DNA from: Anaerolineaceae bacterium
GTDB lineage: Bacteria; Chloroflexota; Anaerolineae; Anaerolineales; Anaerolineaceae
DNA length: 64,000 nucleotides
Assembly: GCA_002702705.1 (NCBI GenBank)
Contig: PABH01000063.1
Location: forward strand, 40,730-104,729
Direction: 5' to 3'
Shown: positions 53,541 through 62,860 of the stretch, piece by piece
Numbering within the stretch: position 1 is the stretch's first letter
Layout: the number at the start of each line of letters is the position of its first letter
Program-made: the position numbers and the translations under genes
Notes under the pieces: generated by a model
What the model was told of the DNA's origin: nothing
The model's database searches: none
What the model saw: the letters and a program-made list of their open reading frames with translations, nothing else

Positions 53541-54504
53541 TTTCAGCCATCTTGTATGTGTGACCACGAAAATCAAATAACCAACGTTCAAATTCATCTT
53601 CCGGTAGATAAATACCTGAAGAATATTCTAACCACCGAATAGATTTTAATAGAATTGATAATAGAAAATGCAAGTCTGGTCTCGACAATCTGAGTTCTAG
53701 TTCCTCGAATAGTTTTTCTAGTCGAATTTGTTGAATTGACTGCAACCAGGCTAAGGTGAAGAAATTTGCATCCGCCTTTATTGTCTTATCAATATTAACA
53801 ATATCATCAATCTTCTGAGAAATGGTTTCTCCTCTTTCAATTCTTCCAAGTGTATTAAAATTTATGGATGTTTTTAATTCAATTGTGTTTTTATTGATTT
53901 TCTTTTCTTGGATTAATTCACGAAAATAATAACCTATATCATCAGGACTTGTGCTTCTATCAAAATAAAAATTAAACTTTTTTGAAATTTCTTTAAAATG
54001 GATATCTGGATAGTCTATTTTAAATTTGAATATTCTTGATGGCAAAAAATATTTGGCAACGTCATCTCGAGTAAACGTAAAAGAAGAATTTCTTGAATAT
54101 AAAGAATAAAAAATAGAATTATTATTGTCATTTGTTTTCAAATCAATTTGAGAAATCAAGTTCCAGAGATTAGCCAGGATATCATTTGCTTTTATGTTGT
54201 TCTTAAGAAAGATTTTTGTAAAAACAAGAACATCTTTTTGCGAAAAATAATTTTGTTTTAATTCTTTATTAAGTTTAAGAGAAATCCCCCAGTGCTCATT
54301 TAATAAATCAGGGATTGAAACCTCTGGATCATTTTCACTTAAACCGGTGTATATTTTATTAACAGTAACTAAATTTAATGAAGTTATTTCATTTTCAATT
54401 CGAAAGAGAGTTGACCGATCAACCCCGGTCAAAACCTTGATTTGTTCAAGAGAAAAACCGTTCGTTTCTCTATATTGCTTCAGCCAATTATTAAATGTGC
54501 ACAT
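53521..54504 (-). CDS. XRE-type HTH regulator with long C-terminal domain
   Basis: Residues about 8-55 form a helix-turn-helix (NGFSLEQIKVLTGVDRSTLFRIEN). The remaining 270 residues are unrecognised. A second helix-turn-helix-like stretch may lie near 205-235 (IELKTSINFNTLGRIERGE), so the protein may contain a duplicated DNA-binding unit. It diverges from the split recombinase gene at 54626 across a 120-bp gap with a consensus promoter. It is a good candidate for the repressor of that recombinase. Confidence 0.65.
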   Translation of the reverse strand: MCTFNNWLKQYRETNGFSLEQIKVLTGVDRSTLFRIENEITSLNLVTVNKIYTGLSENDPEVSIPDLLNEHWGISLKLNKELKQNYFSQKDVLVFTKIFLKNNIKANDILANLWNLISQIDLKTNDNNNSIFYSLYSRNSSFTFTRDDVAKYFLPSRIFKFKIDYPDIHFKEISKKFNFYFDRSTSPDDIGYYFRELIQEKKINKNTIELKTSINFNTLGRIERGETISQKIDDIVNIDKTIKADANFFTLAWLQSIQQIRLEKLFEELELRLSRPDLHFLLSILLKSIRWLEYSSGIYLPEDEFERWLFDFRGHTYKMAEINHSNN

Positions 54505-54550
54505 AATTCTCCTTTCTTTAACTTAATCTGAAAATAGGTCGTGAAAACTC

Positions 54551-54579
54551 TTGACAAACGACATGTTTATTTGTATACT
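54551..54579 (+). promoter_or_regulatory. Consensus promoter of the split recombinase
   Basis: TTGACA (54551-54556) and TATACT (54574-54579) are 17 bases apart. TTTCAA and TTGAAA just downstream form an inverted pair that could be an operator for the divergent XRE regulator. Confidence 0.75.
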
Positions 54580-54625
54580 TTTTCAAATATGATTAATAAA
54601 TAATTGAAACAAACTGGAGGGGTTT

Positions 54626-55069
54626 TTGGAATCTTATAATATTGGGGATGAACTTGAAAACCAACTTGAGAAATTTTCTATTTATCTTAGGGATCAGAGA
54701 GATAGAGCCCCAGGAACTATTAAGGAGTATTGCTGCGATGTAAAAATATATGCAAAATTCTTTTTTGAAGAGGTATCAAGTAAATTTTCAGATTTTACAA
54801 TAAAACCAGACTATATAATCAGTTACCTCTCTTATTTAAAATCTCCAGAACGAAAATTATCTAGAGAAACAATTAAAAGACGTTTAATAGGTCTTTATGC
54901 TTTTTGGAAATTTTTATTTAAAACAAACCAAACAAAATTTCCACCAGTTTCGCTTGATGATTTAGATATTATTATCAAAACAAATCGAAATCCAACTCGT
55001 CCTTTATCTCCACAAAACTATAAACATCTTAGAGAGGAATTGACTTATGATTTCGCAAAAATCGAATAA
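54626..55069 (+). CDS. Split tyrosine recombinase, N-terminal part
   Basis: TTG start 4 bases after GGAGGGG. The 147 residues are a SAM-like core-binding domain (LEKFSIYLRDQRDRAPGTIKEY... in outline, then LSRETIKRRLIGLYAFWKFLF) and the entry to a catalytic domain (RPLSPQNYKHLREEL). The frame ends at 55069, while the continuation is in the +1 frame from 55047. Either a frameshift split one gene, or the two parts act as separate subunits. Confidence 0.7.
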   Translation: MESYNIGDELENQLEKFSIYLRDQRDRAPGTIKEYCCDVKIYAKFFFEEVSSKFSDFTIKPDYIISYLSYLKSPERKLSRETIKRRLIGLYAFWKFLFKTNQTKFPPVSLDDLDIIIKTNRNPTRPLSPQNYKHLREELTYDFAKIE

Positions 55070-55958
55070 CACATTTTTGTTTCAACGTAATATGATAATT
55101 GCGCTCATAGCTAGGAACTTTGATCTTTCTATAAAGAAAATAGTAGCTTTAACAAATGATGATTATGAGAAAATGCTCGAGCTTGTAGATTCAAAAGAAT
55201 CCACAAAGGATTTCACTAAGCTAATTTATGATTTTTATCTATCGAAGAAATCTTATTTTCCAAATTCAGAATTCTTATTTCCCACATCTGAAGGAGATTT
55301 TTTCTTACCATGCGATTTTTTAAATCAATTTCGTTCATTAACACTTGAAGTTGATTCGAAAGAAAAAAATCCACACCCCAAAACTTTATCACTAAAAAAT
55401 TGGGAAAAGATCTATGAACTAAAGTTTGAAAAGTTTCGTCCGCAATATCAGATAATTTTAGCAACTGGACTTTGTGCTTTTCTTGGTTTACGTCCAAGTG
55501 AGGTGGCAGAGTTAGAGAAACGCGATATTGATTTTAGTGGACAAGTTATTATTCTTCGAGATACTAAATCCCAAAAACAACAAGAAATTCCGGTTATTCC
55601 TGACTTGATTGAACCTCTGAGGCTATTTGTAGCATATCTCCCAAAAAATTCGAGTCCACTATTTGTTACTAGAACTGGAAGAAAATGGGGTCGTCGAGAG
55701 GTAAATGTTGCTGTTAAAAGATATTGTGAAGAGATAAACATATCAGATTCGGTAACCCCACAAAGGCTTCGAGCAACGCTTGGAAAAACCTTGTCTGATC
55801 AAGGATATCCTCCTTCATTGATCGCAAAAATTATGCGGCATAGTGATCCAGCTACAACAATACGCCATTACACTCAAACAGAAAGAGGGGCTGTTCGTAA
55901 ATCCTTAATCGAGATCCACACTAACATAACAAATAATTCGTTAGCTGATCAAATTTGA
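55047..55958 (+). CDS. Split tyrosine recombinase, catalytic part next to the right attachment site
   Basis: Of 303 residues, the first 95 look like a degenerate recombinase core (RNMIIALIARNFDLSIKKIVAL lies where an Arg-I helix would be; quoted as RNMIIALIARNFD and LSIKKIVAL). From about 110 a second, better core follows: Arg in GLRPSEVAEL, Lys in RDTKSQKQ, QRLR where HxxR is expected, His in MRHSDPATT and Tyr in IRHYTQ. The first His of the HxxR motif is Gln here. The gene ends 125 bp from the right rnpB repeat, so it is the first candidate for the island integrase. Confidence 0.75.
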   Translation: MISQKSNNTFLFQRNMIIALIARNFDLSIKKIVALTNDDYEKMLELVDSKESTKDFTKLIYDFYLSKKSYFPNSEFLFPTSEGDFFLPCDFLNQFRSLTLEVDSKEKNPHPKTLSLKNWEKIYELKFEKFRPQYQIILATGLCAFLGLRPSEVAELEKRDIDFSGQVIILRDTKSQKQQEIPVIPDLIEPLRLFVAYLPKNSSPLFVTRTGRKWGRREVNVAVKRYCEEINISDSVTPQRLRATLGKTLSDQGYPPSLIAKIMRHSDPATTIRHYTQTERGAVRKSLIEIHTNITNNSLADQI

Positions 55959-56082
55959 ATTTAAGAAACACGGGGCATGAATAAAAGGACGGTAACTAAA
56001 AAAAAATAAACTATGTTAAAAAATTTCTGTTGTTAAGGTGCCAAAATACTTATTGGATGCTAGTTGCAAAAAAAGAAGGTTT
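55959..56082. other. Right end of the island
   Basis: AT-rich, no gene. It joins the recombinase to the 3' end of rnpB. Read on the minus strand it starts with a T-rich run after the rnpB 3' end that may serve as its terminator. Confidence 0.45.
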
Positions 56083-56104
56083 TGGCTGGTCGATAAGCCG
56101 CATT
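56083..56104 (-). repeat. Right attachment-site repeat: 3' end of rnpB
   Basis: Identical to 12505-12526 over 22 bases. It contains the 3' strand of helix P1 and the conserved GGCTTAT of RNase P RNA. Confidence 0.88.
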
Positions 56105-56464
56105 TTGTACGATAAAAATCGTGATGATCATCTCTCTAGATATTTTGTTACCAAAATATTCTTGCAGCCTACCCGAAACTTTTTATGGAGCGAGCAACTC
56201 CACCGTATTTTGCGAACAAAATACCTCTTGTTTCTGCTTGGCCTTGCTCCAGATAGGGGTTGCCTGGCCGTCGTATTACTACGAACGCCGGTAGTCTCTT
56301 ACACTACCTTTTCACCATCACCAATTTGGCAGTTTGTTTCTGTGGCCCGATCCAGCAGGTTATCCTATAAATAGGCTTCCCCGCTCCGGGTGTTACCCGG
56401 CATCTTGCTCTGCGGAGTGCGGACTTTCCTCGGCATCTTAGATGACGCGATCATCTGACCAGCC
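56084..56464 (-). ncRNA. rnpB: RNase P RNA (type A)
   Basis: On the minus strand the RNA starts GGCTGGTC and ends GACCAGCC, which pair as helix P1. The universal GAGGAAAGTCC lies about 35 bases in, followed by GCCGGGTAACACCCGG, the ACAGAAA segment, GGGTAGGCTGCAAG and a final GCGGCTTATCGACC. The length of 381 bases is normal for type A. It is the catalytic RNA that matures tRNA 5' ends. Its 3' end is the integration site of the island, and integration leaves the gene intact. Confidence 0.95.
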
Positions 56465-56471
56465 GAATATG

Positions 56472-56500
56472 ATCATAAACTGAGATATGGTTTTCGTCAA
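56472..56500 (-). promoter_or_regulatory. Promoter of rnpB
   Basis: On the minus strand, TTGACG and TATGAT are separated by 17 bases. The first base of helix P1 (56464) lies 8 bases after the -10 box, which fixes the RNA 5' end. Confidence 0.8.
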
Positions 56501-56587
56501 ATATTTTTCAAGTCCATTATAAGGTGGTTTACATTTGCTTTTTGTACTAAAATTTTATTTGAAAGTAATTAATATAAGGAATCTTTG

Positions 56588-58297
56588 ATGGTTTTTGAAA
56601 TTGGCACACAAATAGGACCATATAAATTAATTGAAATAATTGGCCAAGGGGGAATGGCGACTGTTTATAAAGCTTATCACGAAGCTTTAGATAGATTTGT
56701 TGCAATCAAAGCGCTCAACCCCATTTTTCTTGATGATCCTAGTTTCTTAAAAAGGTTTCAAAGGGAAGCAAAAGTAGTCGCAAAATTTGATCAAGCAAAT
56801 ATAGTACCAATTTACGACTTTTCTGAGTATGAAGGTAGACCATATCTAGTGATGAAATTGATCGAGGGCGAAACCCTAAAGGATCGAATAAAAAAAGGGA
56901 AACTTTCAAGTGAAGAAATTTGTAAAGTAATTACTGCTGTTGGAAATGCACTTGCCTACGCCCATAATCGGGATATTTTGCACCGTGATATAAAACCCTC
57001 AAATGTATTAATGGCTACTGACGGTCAGATCTACTTAGCGGATTTTGGTTTAGCACGTTTGGTCCAGGCTGGTGAATCGACTTTAACATCTGACCGATTG
57101 TTAGGTACTCCTAAATATATATCTCCTGAACAAGCTATGTCCAAACCAGAAATTGATGCTAGAGCAGATATTTATTCATTCGGTGCTATGGTATATGAAC
57201 TTTTGGTAGGCCGTGTTCCATTTTTAGCTGATACACCATATACAATTATTCATGATCACATTTATACGCCACTACCACCACCTCAAGAAATTAACCCTGA
57301 TTTGTCAGATGAGATAGCTTATATATTGATTAAATCCTTGGAGAAGAAACCTGAAGACCGATATCAACATGTGACCGATTTTGTAAATGAAATTAATGTA
57401 ATTCTTTCCAACAAAAAAGATTTTAATACCAATACTTCGTTCTTAAAAAATAAAAATGAAAATTTGGGAGAGCTTATTTTTAAAGATGAAAATGTACCAT
57501 TAATTGGCAATCATCAAAATGAATCAATTAAGGAATTTTCAGAGAATAAGATAACAAAGAAAAAATTCAGATTCACAAAAAAATCATGTATTTGGATTCC
57601 ATTAATAGTTATCGTTTTAATTGGAACTATAATTGGGTGTCTTGCTCTTCTTGGAATGGTGTTTGAAAGAGTTGACCAAAATAAATTAGTCACTCATCCA
57701 AACAATGAAATTTTCTCTGATGCAGATGTTTATCTTGAAAAAGCATATGAAAATTTCAAAAATAATGATTATCCAGAAATGGAAGAAAATTTGCGCATTG
57801 TAAAACAAATGGTTGATTCAAGTCCCGACTATTACTTTGATTCGATCAAACAATTAGAAGAGAAAGAAGAAAATCTTTTTGCTTTAATTGTCGCACTTTC
57901 TTACGCAAAAGAAATTCCTATCGAAGATTTGGAAAAAAGCCATTTAGATAAACTGCATGAATTATTATATAAAGCATCAATTGATGATAATATTGAAGTT
58001 TTTTTGAGAAACAATGAACGTTTGGCGAATATTGGAAACATTGCAATATTGAGGTTCCGTCTTTACCATTCTGGTGAAATTGAAAATGTTAAAAACGAAC
58101 TTGGAGGAATTTTAAACAACCCAATCCTCTTAAGAAGATTCCCGGAAGCAAAATTACTTGAGGTTGAAGTGTTTATTTCTATTAATGATTACAATATTGC
58201 TAGGCAATTGTCGGATGAAATTCTTAATGAACCACCTGGAAAAATTCCAGAATGGATAATTATTGAGTTAAATAAGTTGATGAAAGAACTCAATTAA
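56588..58297 (+). CDS. Membrane Ser/Thr protein kinase (PknB type)
   Basis: The kinase domain spans about 10-275: IGQGGMATVYKA (18-29), Lys41, Glu60, HRD (132-134), DFG (152-154), GTPKYISPE. A cytoplasmic linker, one membrane helix (about 337-360, WIPLIVIVLIGTIIGCL) and a helical extracellular domain of about 210 residues follow. That domain lacks PASTA repeats. ATG 56588 is used. It is first to the right of rnpB, chromosomal, and 29 bp before tpiA. Confidence 0.9.
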   Translation: MVFEIGTQIGPYKLIEIIGQGGMATVYKAYHEALDRFVAIKALNPIFLDDPSFLKRFQREAKVVAKFDQANIVPIYDFSEYEGRPYLVMKLIEGETLKDRIKKGKLSSEEICKVITAVGNALAYAHNRDILHRDIKPSNVLMATDGQIYLADFGLARLVQAGESTLTSDRLLGTPKYISPEQAMSKPEIDARADIYSFGAMVYELLVGRVPFLADTPYTIIHDHIYTPLPPPQEINPDLSDEIAYILIKSLEKKPEDRYQHVTDFVNEINVILSNKKDFNTNTSFLKNKNENLGELIFKDENVPLIGNHQNESIKEFSENKITKKKFRFTKKSCIWIPLIVIVLIGTIIGCLALLGMVFERVDQNKLVTHPNNEIFSDADVYLEKAYENFKNNDYPEMEENLRIVKQMVDSSPDYYFDSIKQLEEKEENLFALIVALSYAKEIPIEDLEKSHLDKLHELLYKASIDDNIEVFLRNNERLANIGNIAILRFRLYHSGEIENVKNELGGILNNPILLRRFPEAKLLEVEVFISINDYNIARQLSDEILNEPPGKIPEWIIIELNKLMKELN

Positions 58298-58326
58298 AAA
58301 CAAATTTTGAAAGGATTATTTGCATT

Positions 58327-59085
58327 ATGCGAACCCCATTTGTAGCTGGTAATTGGAAAATGAATAAAACCTCGACGGAGGCGAAAGCATTAATATTAGA
58401 ATTAAAAGATGGATTAGAAAAAATAACCAATGTGGAAATTGTGGTCTGTCCACCATTTATATCGGTTCCGGCTGTATCAAATTTATTAGAAACAAGCTCA
58501 ATTGGTGTGGGAACCCAAAACGTCCATTGGGAAGATAATGGCGCTTATACTGGTGAAATATCGGCACCCATGGTTAAGGAATTTGCAAACTATGTCATTA
58601 TCGGTCATTCTGAACGCCGGACTTATTTTGGAGAAACAGATGAAACCGTTAACCTGCGATTAAAAGCAGCTCTCAAAGCGGGTTTAATCCCGATTGTGTG
58701 TGTCGGTGAGACATTAGAAGAAAATGAAGCTGGAAAGACCTTTGATATTGTGTCGAACCAAATTCGAAACGGATTTACAGGTATAACTGAATCTGAAATG
58801 AAATCCGTTGTTGTTGCTTATGAACCAGTTTGGGCAATTGGTACTGGAAAAGCCTGTGATGCTGAAACTGCAAATGAAGTGATTCTTAAAACCATCAGAG
58901 AGCCAATTCAAGCTATGTTTGGGGCAGATGTTTCCAGTGAATTAAGAATTCTTTATGGTGGCTCTGTCAAAGGAAGTAACGCAAAAGAGTATTTTTCTCA
59001 ACCAGATATCGATGGTGCTTTGGTCGGTGGGGCTTCTTTAAAACCTGATTTTATTGATATTGCAAAAGCGGCAGGGGCTTGTTAA
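58327..59085 (+). CDS. tpiA: Triosephosphate isomerase
   Basis: The 252-residue length is standard. Substrate-binding GNWKMNK (Lys11), catalytic His in IGHSERR and catalytic Glu in AYEPVWAIGTG are present, as are the phosphate loops ILYGGSVKG and DGALVGGASL. It interconverts dihydroxyacetone phosphate and glyceraldehyde 3-phosphate in glycolysis. GAAAGGA lies upstream. The next gene overlaps its stop. Confidence 0.97.
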   Translation: MRTPFVAGNWKMNKTSTEAKALILELKDGLEKITNVEIVVCPPFISVPAVSNLLETSSIGVGTQNVHWEDNGAYTGEISAPMVKEFANYVIIGHSERRTYFGETDETVNLRLKAALKAGLIPIVCVGETLEENEAGKTFDIVSNQIRNGFTGITESEMKSVVVAYEPVWAIGTGKACDAETANEVILKTIREPIQAMFGADVSSELRILYGGSVKGSNAKEYFSQPDIDGALVGGASLKPDFIDIAKAAGAC

Positions 59086-59843
59086 ATAATAATTTTTCAG
59101 GTTTCTTGATTTTTCTCATTTGTCTGATTTTACTAATCGCGGTGCAGCGTCTGCTGCACCGCGAAATTCAGACAATATTTTTATTATTAACCAGAAATCC
59201 AAAAATTGCTTTAGCTCTTTTTTCATTAATTTTGTTTCCTGGCGTTTTTTTACATGAGTTTTCACATTGGATTATGGCAATATTATTAAGGGTTCCAGTA
59301 AAAAGAGTCTCATTAATTCCTCAGACCCAAAAAGATGGGCGTTTACGATTAGGGTTTGTTGAGACGAAAGCAACAGATTTTTTTCGAGATTCTTTAATCG
59401 GATTGGCTCCATTTATAACGGGTTGTCTGGTTTTAACATTTATTGGTTCTAAGCTGGCTTTGGTAGATATGATTAAGGCTGTTTTGATTGGAAACTATGA
59501 AATATTTTCAACGTTATTTTTTCAATTACCGCAACAGATAGATTTTGGTATTTGGTTTTATCTTGCTTTTTGTATCAGTAGCACCATGCTTCCTTCTTCA
59601 TCCGATCGTGAATCCTGGTATGTGATTTTAATTGGTATCGGAATCATTCTGGGAATTATTCTTATTGCTGGATTTGGAGATTGGATGATAATCAATTTGA
59701 CCCCTAAATTAAATATTTGGATTTATTCCGTTTCTTTAATTCTGGCCAGTTCTGTATTTGTTCATCTTGTCTTGTTATTACCCTCAGGCTTGTTTCGTGT
59801 AGTTATAGCAAAATTAATGGGCTTAGAAATTTCTCATAAGTAA
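59079..59843 (+). CDS. Polytopic membrane protein with HExxH motif (M50-like)
   Basis: This protein of about 254 residues has six or so membrane helices. HEFSHWI in the second helix region is an HExxH zinc motif, followed by GLAPFITGCL where site-2 proteases have their conserved Asn/Pro-Gly region. The second metal ligand (NPDG-type Asp) is not obvious, so activity is uncertain. The start is unclear: a TTG at 59079 overlaps tpiA; TTG 59104 is an alternative. Confidence 0.7.
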   Translation: MLNNNFSGFLIFLICLILLIAVQRLLHREIQTIFLLLTRNPKIALALFSLILFPGVFLHEFSHWIMAILLRVPVKRVSLIPQTQKDGRLRLGFVETKATDFFRDSLIGLAPFITGCLVLTFIGSKLALVDMIKAVLIGNYEIFSTLFFQLPQQIDFGIWFYLAFCISSTMLPSSSDRESWYVILIGIGIILGIILIAGFGDWMIINLTPKLNIWIYSVSLILASSVFVHLVLLLPSGLFRVVIAKLMGLEISHK

Positions 59844-59898
59844 AACGATTATGATAAGATTGGTATGATTATAAAAACAATAAATTAAAGGTAAACTC

Positions 59899-60885
59899 TT
59901 GGAAGATCAATTCGGAAGAAAAATTAATTATTTAAGAATTTCAGTGACAGACCGTTGTAATTACCGGTGTGTTTATTGTATGCCTGAAACAGGCGTTACC
60001 TGGCAGGCTCATGATAATATCATGCGATTTGAAGAAATTGTTCAAGTTGTTAAATCAGCAGTAAAAGTTGGGGTAACAAAAATCCGCCTCACTGGTGGTG
60101 AACCCCTTGTCAGGCCAGGCATTGTTGAATTGGTGCGCATGCTAAATCGTATTCCCGAAATTACGGATATTAGCATGACGACTAACGGTCATTTATTAGC
60201 TCATCAAGCGGATGCGTTAAAAGAAGCTGGTTTGAAACGTGTTAACATTAGTTTAGATACATTTAATCCAGACCTGTTTAAAAAAATTACAAGAAATGGA
60301 GATTTATCTCAAGTATTAGCGGGGATTGAAGCTGCAGAAAAAGCGGGTTTAACGCCAATAAAAATTAATATGGTTGTGGTACGTGGAATTAACGATTCTG
60401 AGATTTTAGAATTCGCAAAATTAACTTTTCAGAATCCATGGCATGTCCGGTATATTGAATTAATGCCAATAAAAAACCAAACCGGCTGGGGTAGTGGATT
60501 TCCAAATTATGAAGAGGGGTATATATCAACCCATGAAATGTTAAAAATTTTGGAAGAATTAAATCTTAATAAATTTCAACAATTTACCAACCAGGGACCG
60601 GCAACGTTATATAAAGCCCAAAATGCAAAAGGAATGATTGGATTTATCTCCCCAATCGATGATGACCATTTTTGTGCGCGTTGTAATCGCCTTCGTTTAA
60701 CGGCGGATGGACATTTGCGTTCATGTTTAATGAGTGAACAGGAAGTCGACTTACTTCCAGCGATTCGGAATGGTAATAATATTGATGATATGGTGCAAGC
60801 TGCAATTCGTAATAAACCAGCACACCATTTCTTAAAAGAAAAATTAAGCCCAAATGACAGGTCTATGATGCAAATTGGCGGATAG
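59899..60885 (+). CDS. moaA: GTP 3',8-cyclase (molybdopterin/tungstopterin biosynthesis)
   Basis: TTG start with AAAGG upstream, 328 residues. The radical SAM cluster motif is CNYRCVYC (C20, C24, C27), followed by RLTGGEPLVR. The C-terminal cluster ligands are CARC and the Cys of LTADGHLRSCL (about 259, 262, 276). The essential GG tail (MQIGG) ends the protein. MoaA starts pterin cofactor synthesis from GTP, a cofactor that the AOR enzyme encoded at 4667 would need. No other moa gene is in the window. Confidence 0.95.
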   Translation: MEDQFGRKINYLRISVTDRCNYRCVYCMPETGVTWQAHDNIMRFEEIVQVVKSAVKVGVTKIRLTGGEPLVRPGIVELVRMLNRIPEITDISMTTNGHLLAHQADALKEAGLKRVNISLDTFNPDLFKKITRNGDLSQVLAGIEAAEKAGLTPIKINMVVVRGINDSEILEFAKLTFQNPWHVRYIELMPIKNQTGWGSGFPNYEEGYISTHEMLKILEELNLNKFQQFTNQGPATLYKAQNAKGMIGFISPIDDDHFCARCNRLRLTADGHLRSCLMSEQEVDLLPAIRNGNNIDDMVQAAIRNKPAHHFLKEKLSPNDRSMMQIGG

Positions 60886-60900
60886 GGAAATCAAGAAAGA

Positions 60901-60929
60901 AAAAAGGAGCCAGAACGGCTCCTTTTTTT
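60901..60929. terminator. Bidirectional terminator between moaA and upp
   Basis: AAAAAGGAGCC and GGCTCCTTTTT form an 11-bp stem around AGAAC. A and T runs on both sides let it end moaA (plus) and upp (minus). Confidence 0.9.
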
Positions 60930-61554
60930 ATCCAGTACCAAATTGTCGATCTCCAGCATCGCCTAAACCGGGCACAATATAGCCATTTTCATTGAGGTGG
61001 CTGTCTAAGACACCAAGATGAATTGGGACGTCCGGGTGTGTATCCTGCATTAATTTCACACCTTCCGGAGATCCGATGATACCCACAAATTTGATGCGAT
61101 TAACTCCCCATCGTTTTAATACATCTACCGTTGCTACGGCTGATCCACCGGTTGCTAACATCGGATCAAGGATTAAACATACACTCACCGTTGGTTCTGT
61201 TGGGAGTTTGTTGTAGTATTCAACAGGCTTAAGGGTCTTTTCATCACGATATAAACCAATATGCCAGACTTCAGCAGAAGGCATCAGCTCCCAAATTCCT
61301 TCTACCATGCCCAGACCAGCCCGTAAAATGGGGACTAATCCAACCTTTTCGCGAAGAATCATACCGTCAGCTTGCTCAAGAGGGGTCTGTACTTTGATTG
61401 GATCAATTTTTAGGTCCAAAGTGGATTCGTAGGCTAATAAGCCTGCCAGTTCCCTAATAAGTTCTCTAAACTTTTTGGGTTCTGTTTTCACATCTCTCAA
61501 TTTTGAGAGTTTGTGAGCGACAAGGGGATGTTTTGAAACAAAAACATTTGACAT
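60928..61554 (-). CDS. upp: Uracil phosphoribosyltransferase
   Basis: The 208-residue length is standard. PILRAGLGM, the PRPP-binding [13 protein letters not shown] and the uracil-binding end [16 protein letters not shown] are all present. It salvages uracil to UMP with PRPP. The gene is a single-gene unit with its own extended -10 promoter and shares a terminator with moaA. Confidence 0.97.
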   Translation of the reverse strand: MSNVFVSKHPLVAHKLSKLRDVKTEPKKFRELIRELAGLLAYESTLDLKIDPIKVQTPLEQADGMILREKVGLVPILRAGLGMVEGIWELMPSAEVWHIGLYRDEKTLKPVEYYNKLPTEPTVSVCLILDPMLATGGSAVATVDVLKRWGVNRIKFVGIIGSPEGVKLMQDTHPDVPIHLGVLDSHLNENGYIVPGLGDAGDRQFGTG

Positions 61555-61586
61555 ATATCATTCTCCCTGTTTGATTTAGCTAGCTC

Positions 61587-61595
61587 ATTATAGCA
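61587..61595 (-). promoter_or_regulatory. Extended -10 element of upp
   Basis: On the minus strand, TGCTATAAT is an extended -10 box about 33 bases before the upp start. No good -35 is seen. Confidence 0.5.
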
Positions 61596-61824
61596 TGGTG
61601 TATACAAGCTGTGTGTATTCGCGATGAATTTAGTGTGTACGGTAATTTGCGAATGATTAACAAGAACAGCCACTTAAGGCTCCTAGCTATAATCTTATGG
61701 AAGAAACCAATTAAAAGAAATTTTGCTCCCCAAAATCTTTTATCAAGGCTGCTTTGTGAACAGCTCTAAATTAAAATGTTTTATAAATTGCCTGAATAAA
61801 TTGATTGCGGGTATAATCGAACGT

Positions 61825-62847
61825 ATGAGCGAAGATAGAATGATAAGCCCAGAGGCCAAACCTGACGACCGAATTGATCAGGCATTAAGGCCAACACAAC
61901 TTAATGAAATTATAGGCCAGGATCAGGTTAAGGAAAACCTCTCGATATTAATTGATGCCGCAAAACAAAGAAACGAGTCATTAGATCACGTTTTATTTTA
62001 CGGGCCGCCCGGCTTGGGAAAAACAACCTTATCTCATGTATTAGCTAATGAAATGGGGGTAAATATCCGGATAACTTCCGGACCTGCAATTGAAAAGGCA
62101 GGCGATTTGGCTGCTATTTTAACCAACTTGCGGGCTGGTGATATTTTGTTTATTGATGAAATTCACCGTTTGGGAAGAGCGGTTGAAGAGATTTTATATC
62201 CTGCGATGGAAGATTTCGCATTGGATATTATTATTGGCAAAGGACCCTCTGCCCGCTCTATTCGACTAAAATTACCGAATTTTACTGTAATTGGTGCTAC
62301 CACTCGTTTGGCTCTTGTTACGGCTCCACTGCGAGCGCGGTTTGGTGCAGTTTACCGTCTAGATTATTATGACTTGGATGCAATGCGTAAAATTGTTAAT
62401 CGCGCTGCTAATTTGTTAAATGTGCCTTTTTATGATGACGGAATTACAGAAATCTCCCATCGTGCCCGTGGAACCCCACGTGTTGCTTTACGCCTTTTGC
62501 GGCGCGTACGTGATTATGCTCAAGTAAGGGCAGATGGTATCATTACTGCTGAAGTGGCAATGGGTGCATTGGATTTACTAAATGTGGATGCTGCCGGTTT
62601 GGATGATTTGGATCGTAGAGTTTTAGAAACAATCATCAAAAATTATAATGGCGGCCCTGTGGGTTTAAGTACCATTGGAGCATCCATAAGTGAAGAGCCA
62701 GACACAATTATGGATGTTGTTGAACCGTATTTATTACAGTTAGGATTCCTTGATCGAACACCTCAGGGACGCGTTGCAACACGGAAAGCATATGAGCATC
62801 TTGGTTTTCCGCCGCCGCAAAACAACACCCAACCAAAATTATTATAA
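61825..62847 (+). CDS. ruvB: Holliday junction branch migration ATPase
   Basis: ATG 61825 gives 340 residues, the usual length; an in-frame extension upstream has no family match. The AAA+ motifs are Walker [10 protein letters not shown], Walker [10 protein letters not shown] and sensor [18 protein letters not shown], followed by the winged helix ([16 protein letters not shown]). It drives branch migration with RuvA, which is not in the window. queA follows at 14 bp. Confidence 0.96.
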   Translation: MSEDRMISPEAKPDDRIDQALRPTQLNEIIGQDQVKENLSILIDAAKQRNESLDHVLFYGPPGLGKTTLSHVLANEMGVNIRITSGPAIEKAGDLAAILTNLRAGDILFIDEIHRLGRAVEEILYPAMEDFALDIIIGKGPSARSIRLKLPNFTVIGATTRLALVTAPLRARFGAVYRLDYYDLDAMRKIVNRAANLLNVPFYDDGITEISHRARGTPRVALRLLRRVRDYAQVRADGIITAEVAMGALDLLNVDAAGLDDLDRRVLETIIKNYNGGPVGLSTIGASISEEPDTIMDVVEPYLLQLGFLDRTPQGRVATRKAYEHLGFPPPQNNTQPKLL

Positions 62848-62860
62848 CTTTGAGGTTTTT

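Larger units (their letters stand above)
12505..56104. mobile_element. Genomic island integrated in the 3' end of rnpB
   Basis: Two perfect 22-bp direct repeats bound 43.6 kb. The right copy restores an intact rnpB, the left copy is a bare fragment, as expected for tyrosine-recombinase integration into the 3' end of an RNA gene. Inside are three recombinase loci (14006, 52596, 54626), a ParM-like protein, a DnaA-N-domain protein, a helicase, a restriction system, conflict genes and a biosynthetic operon. Outside lie typical chromosomal genes. No conjugation genes (relaxase, type IV secretion, coupling protein) are seen, so it is probably mobilisable or degenerate rather than self-transmissible. 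Confidence 0.8.

Noticed and set aside
12505..56104. CRISPR arrays, rRNA genes and insertion sequence transposases
   Set aside because: I saw no regularly spaced direct repeats, no rRNA signatures and no DDE or HUH transposase gene in the island or its flanks.
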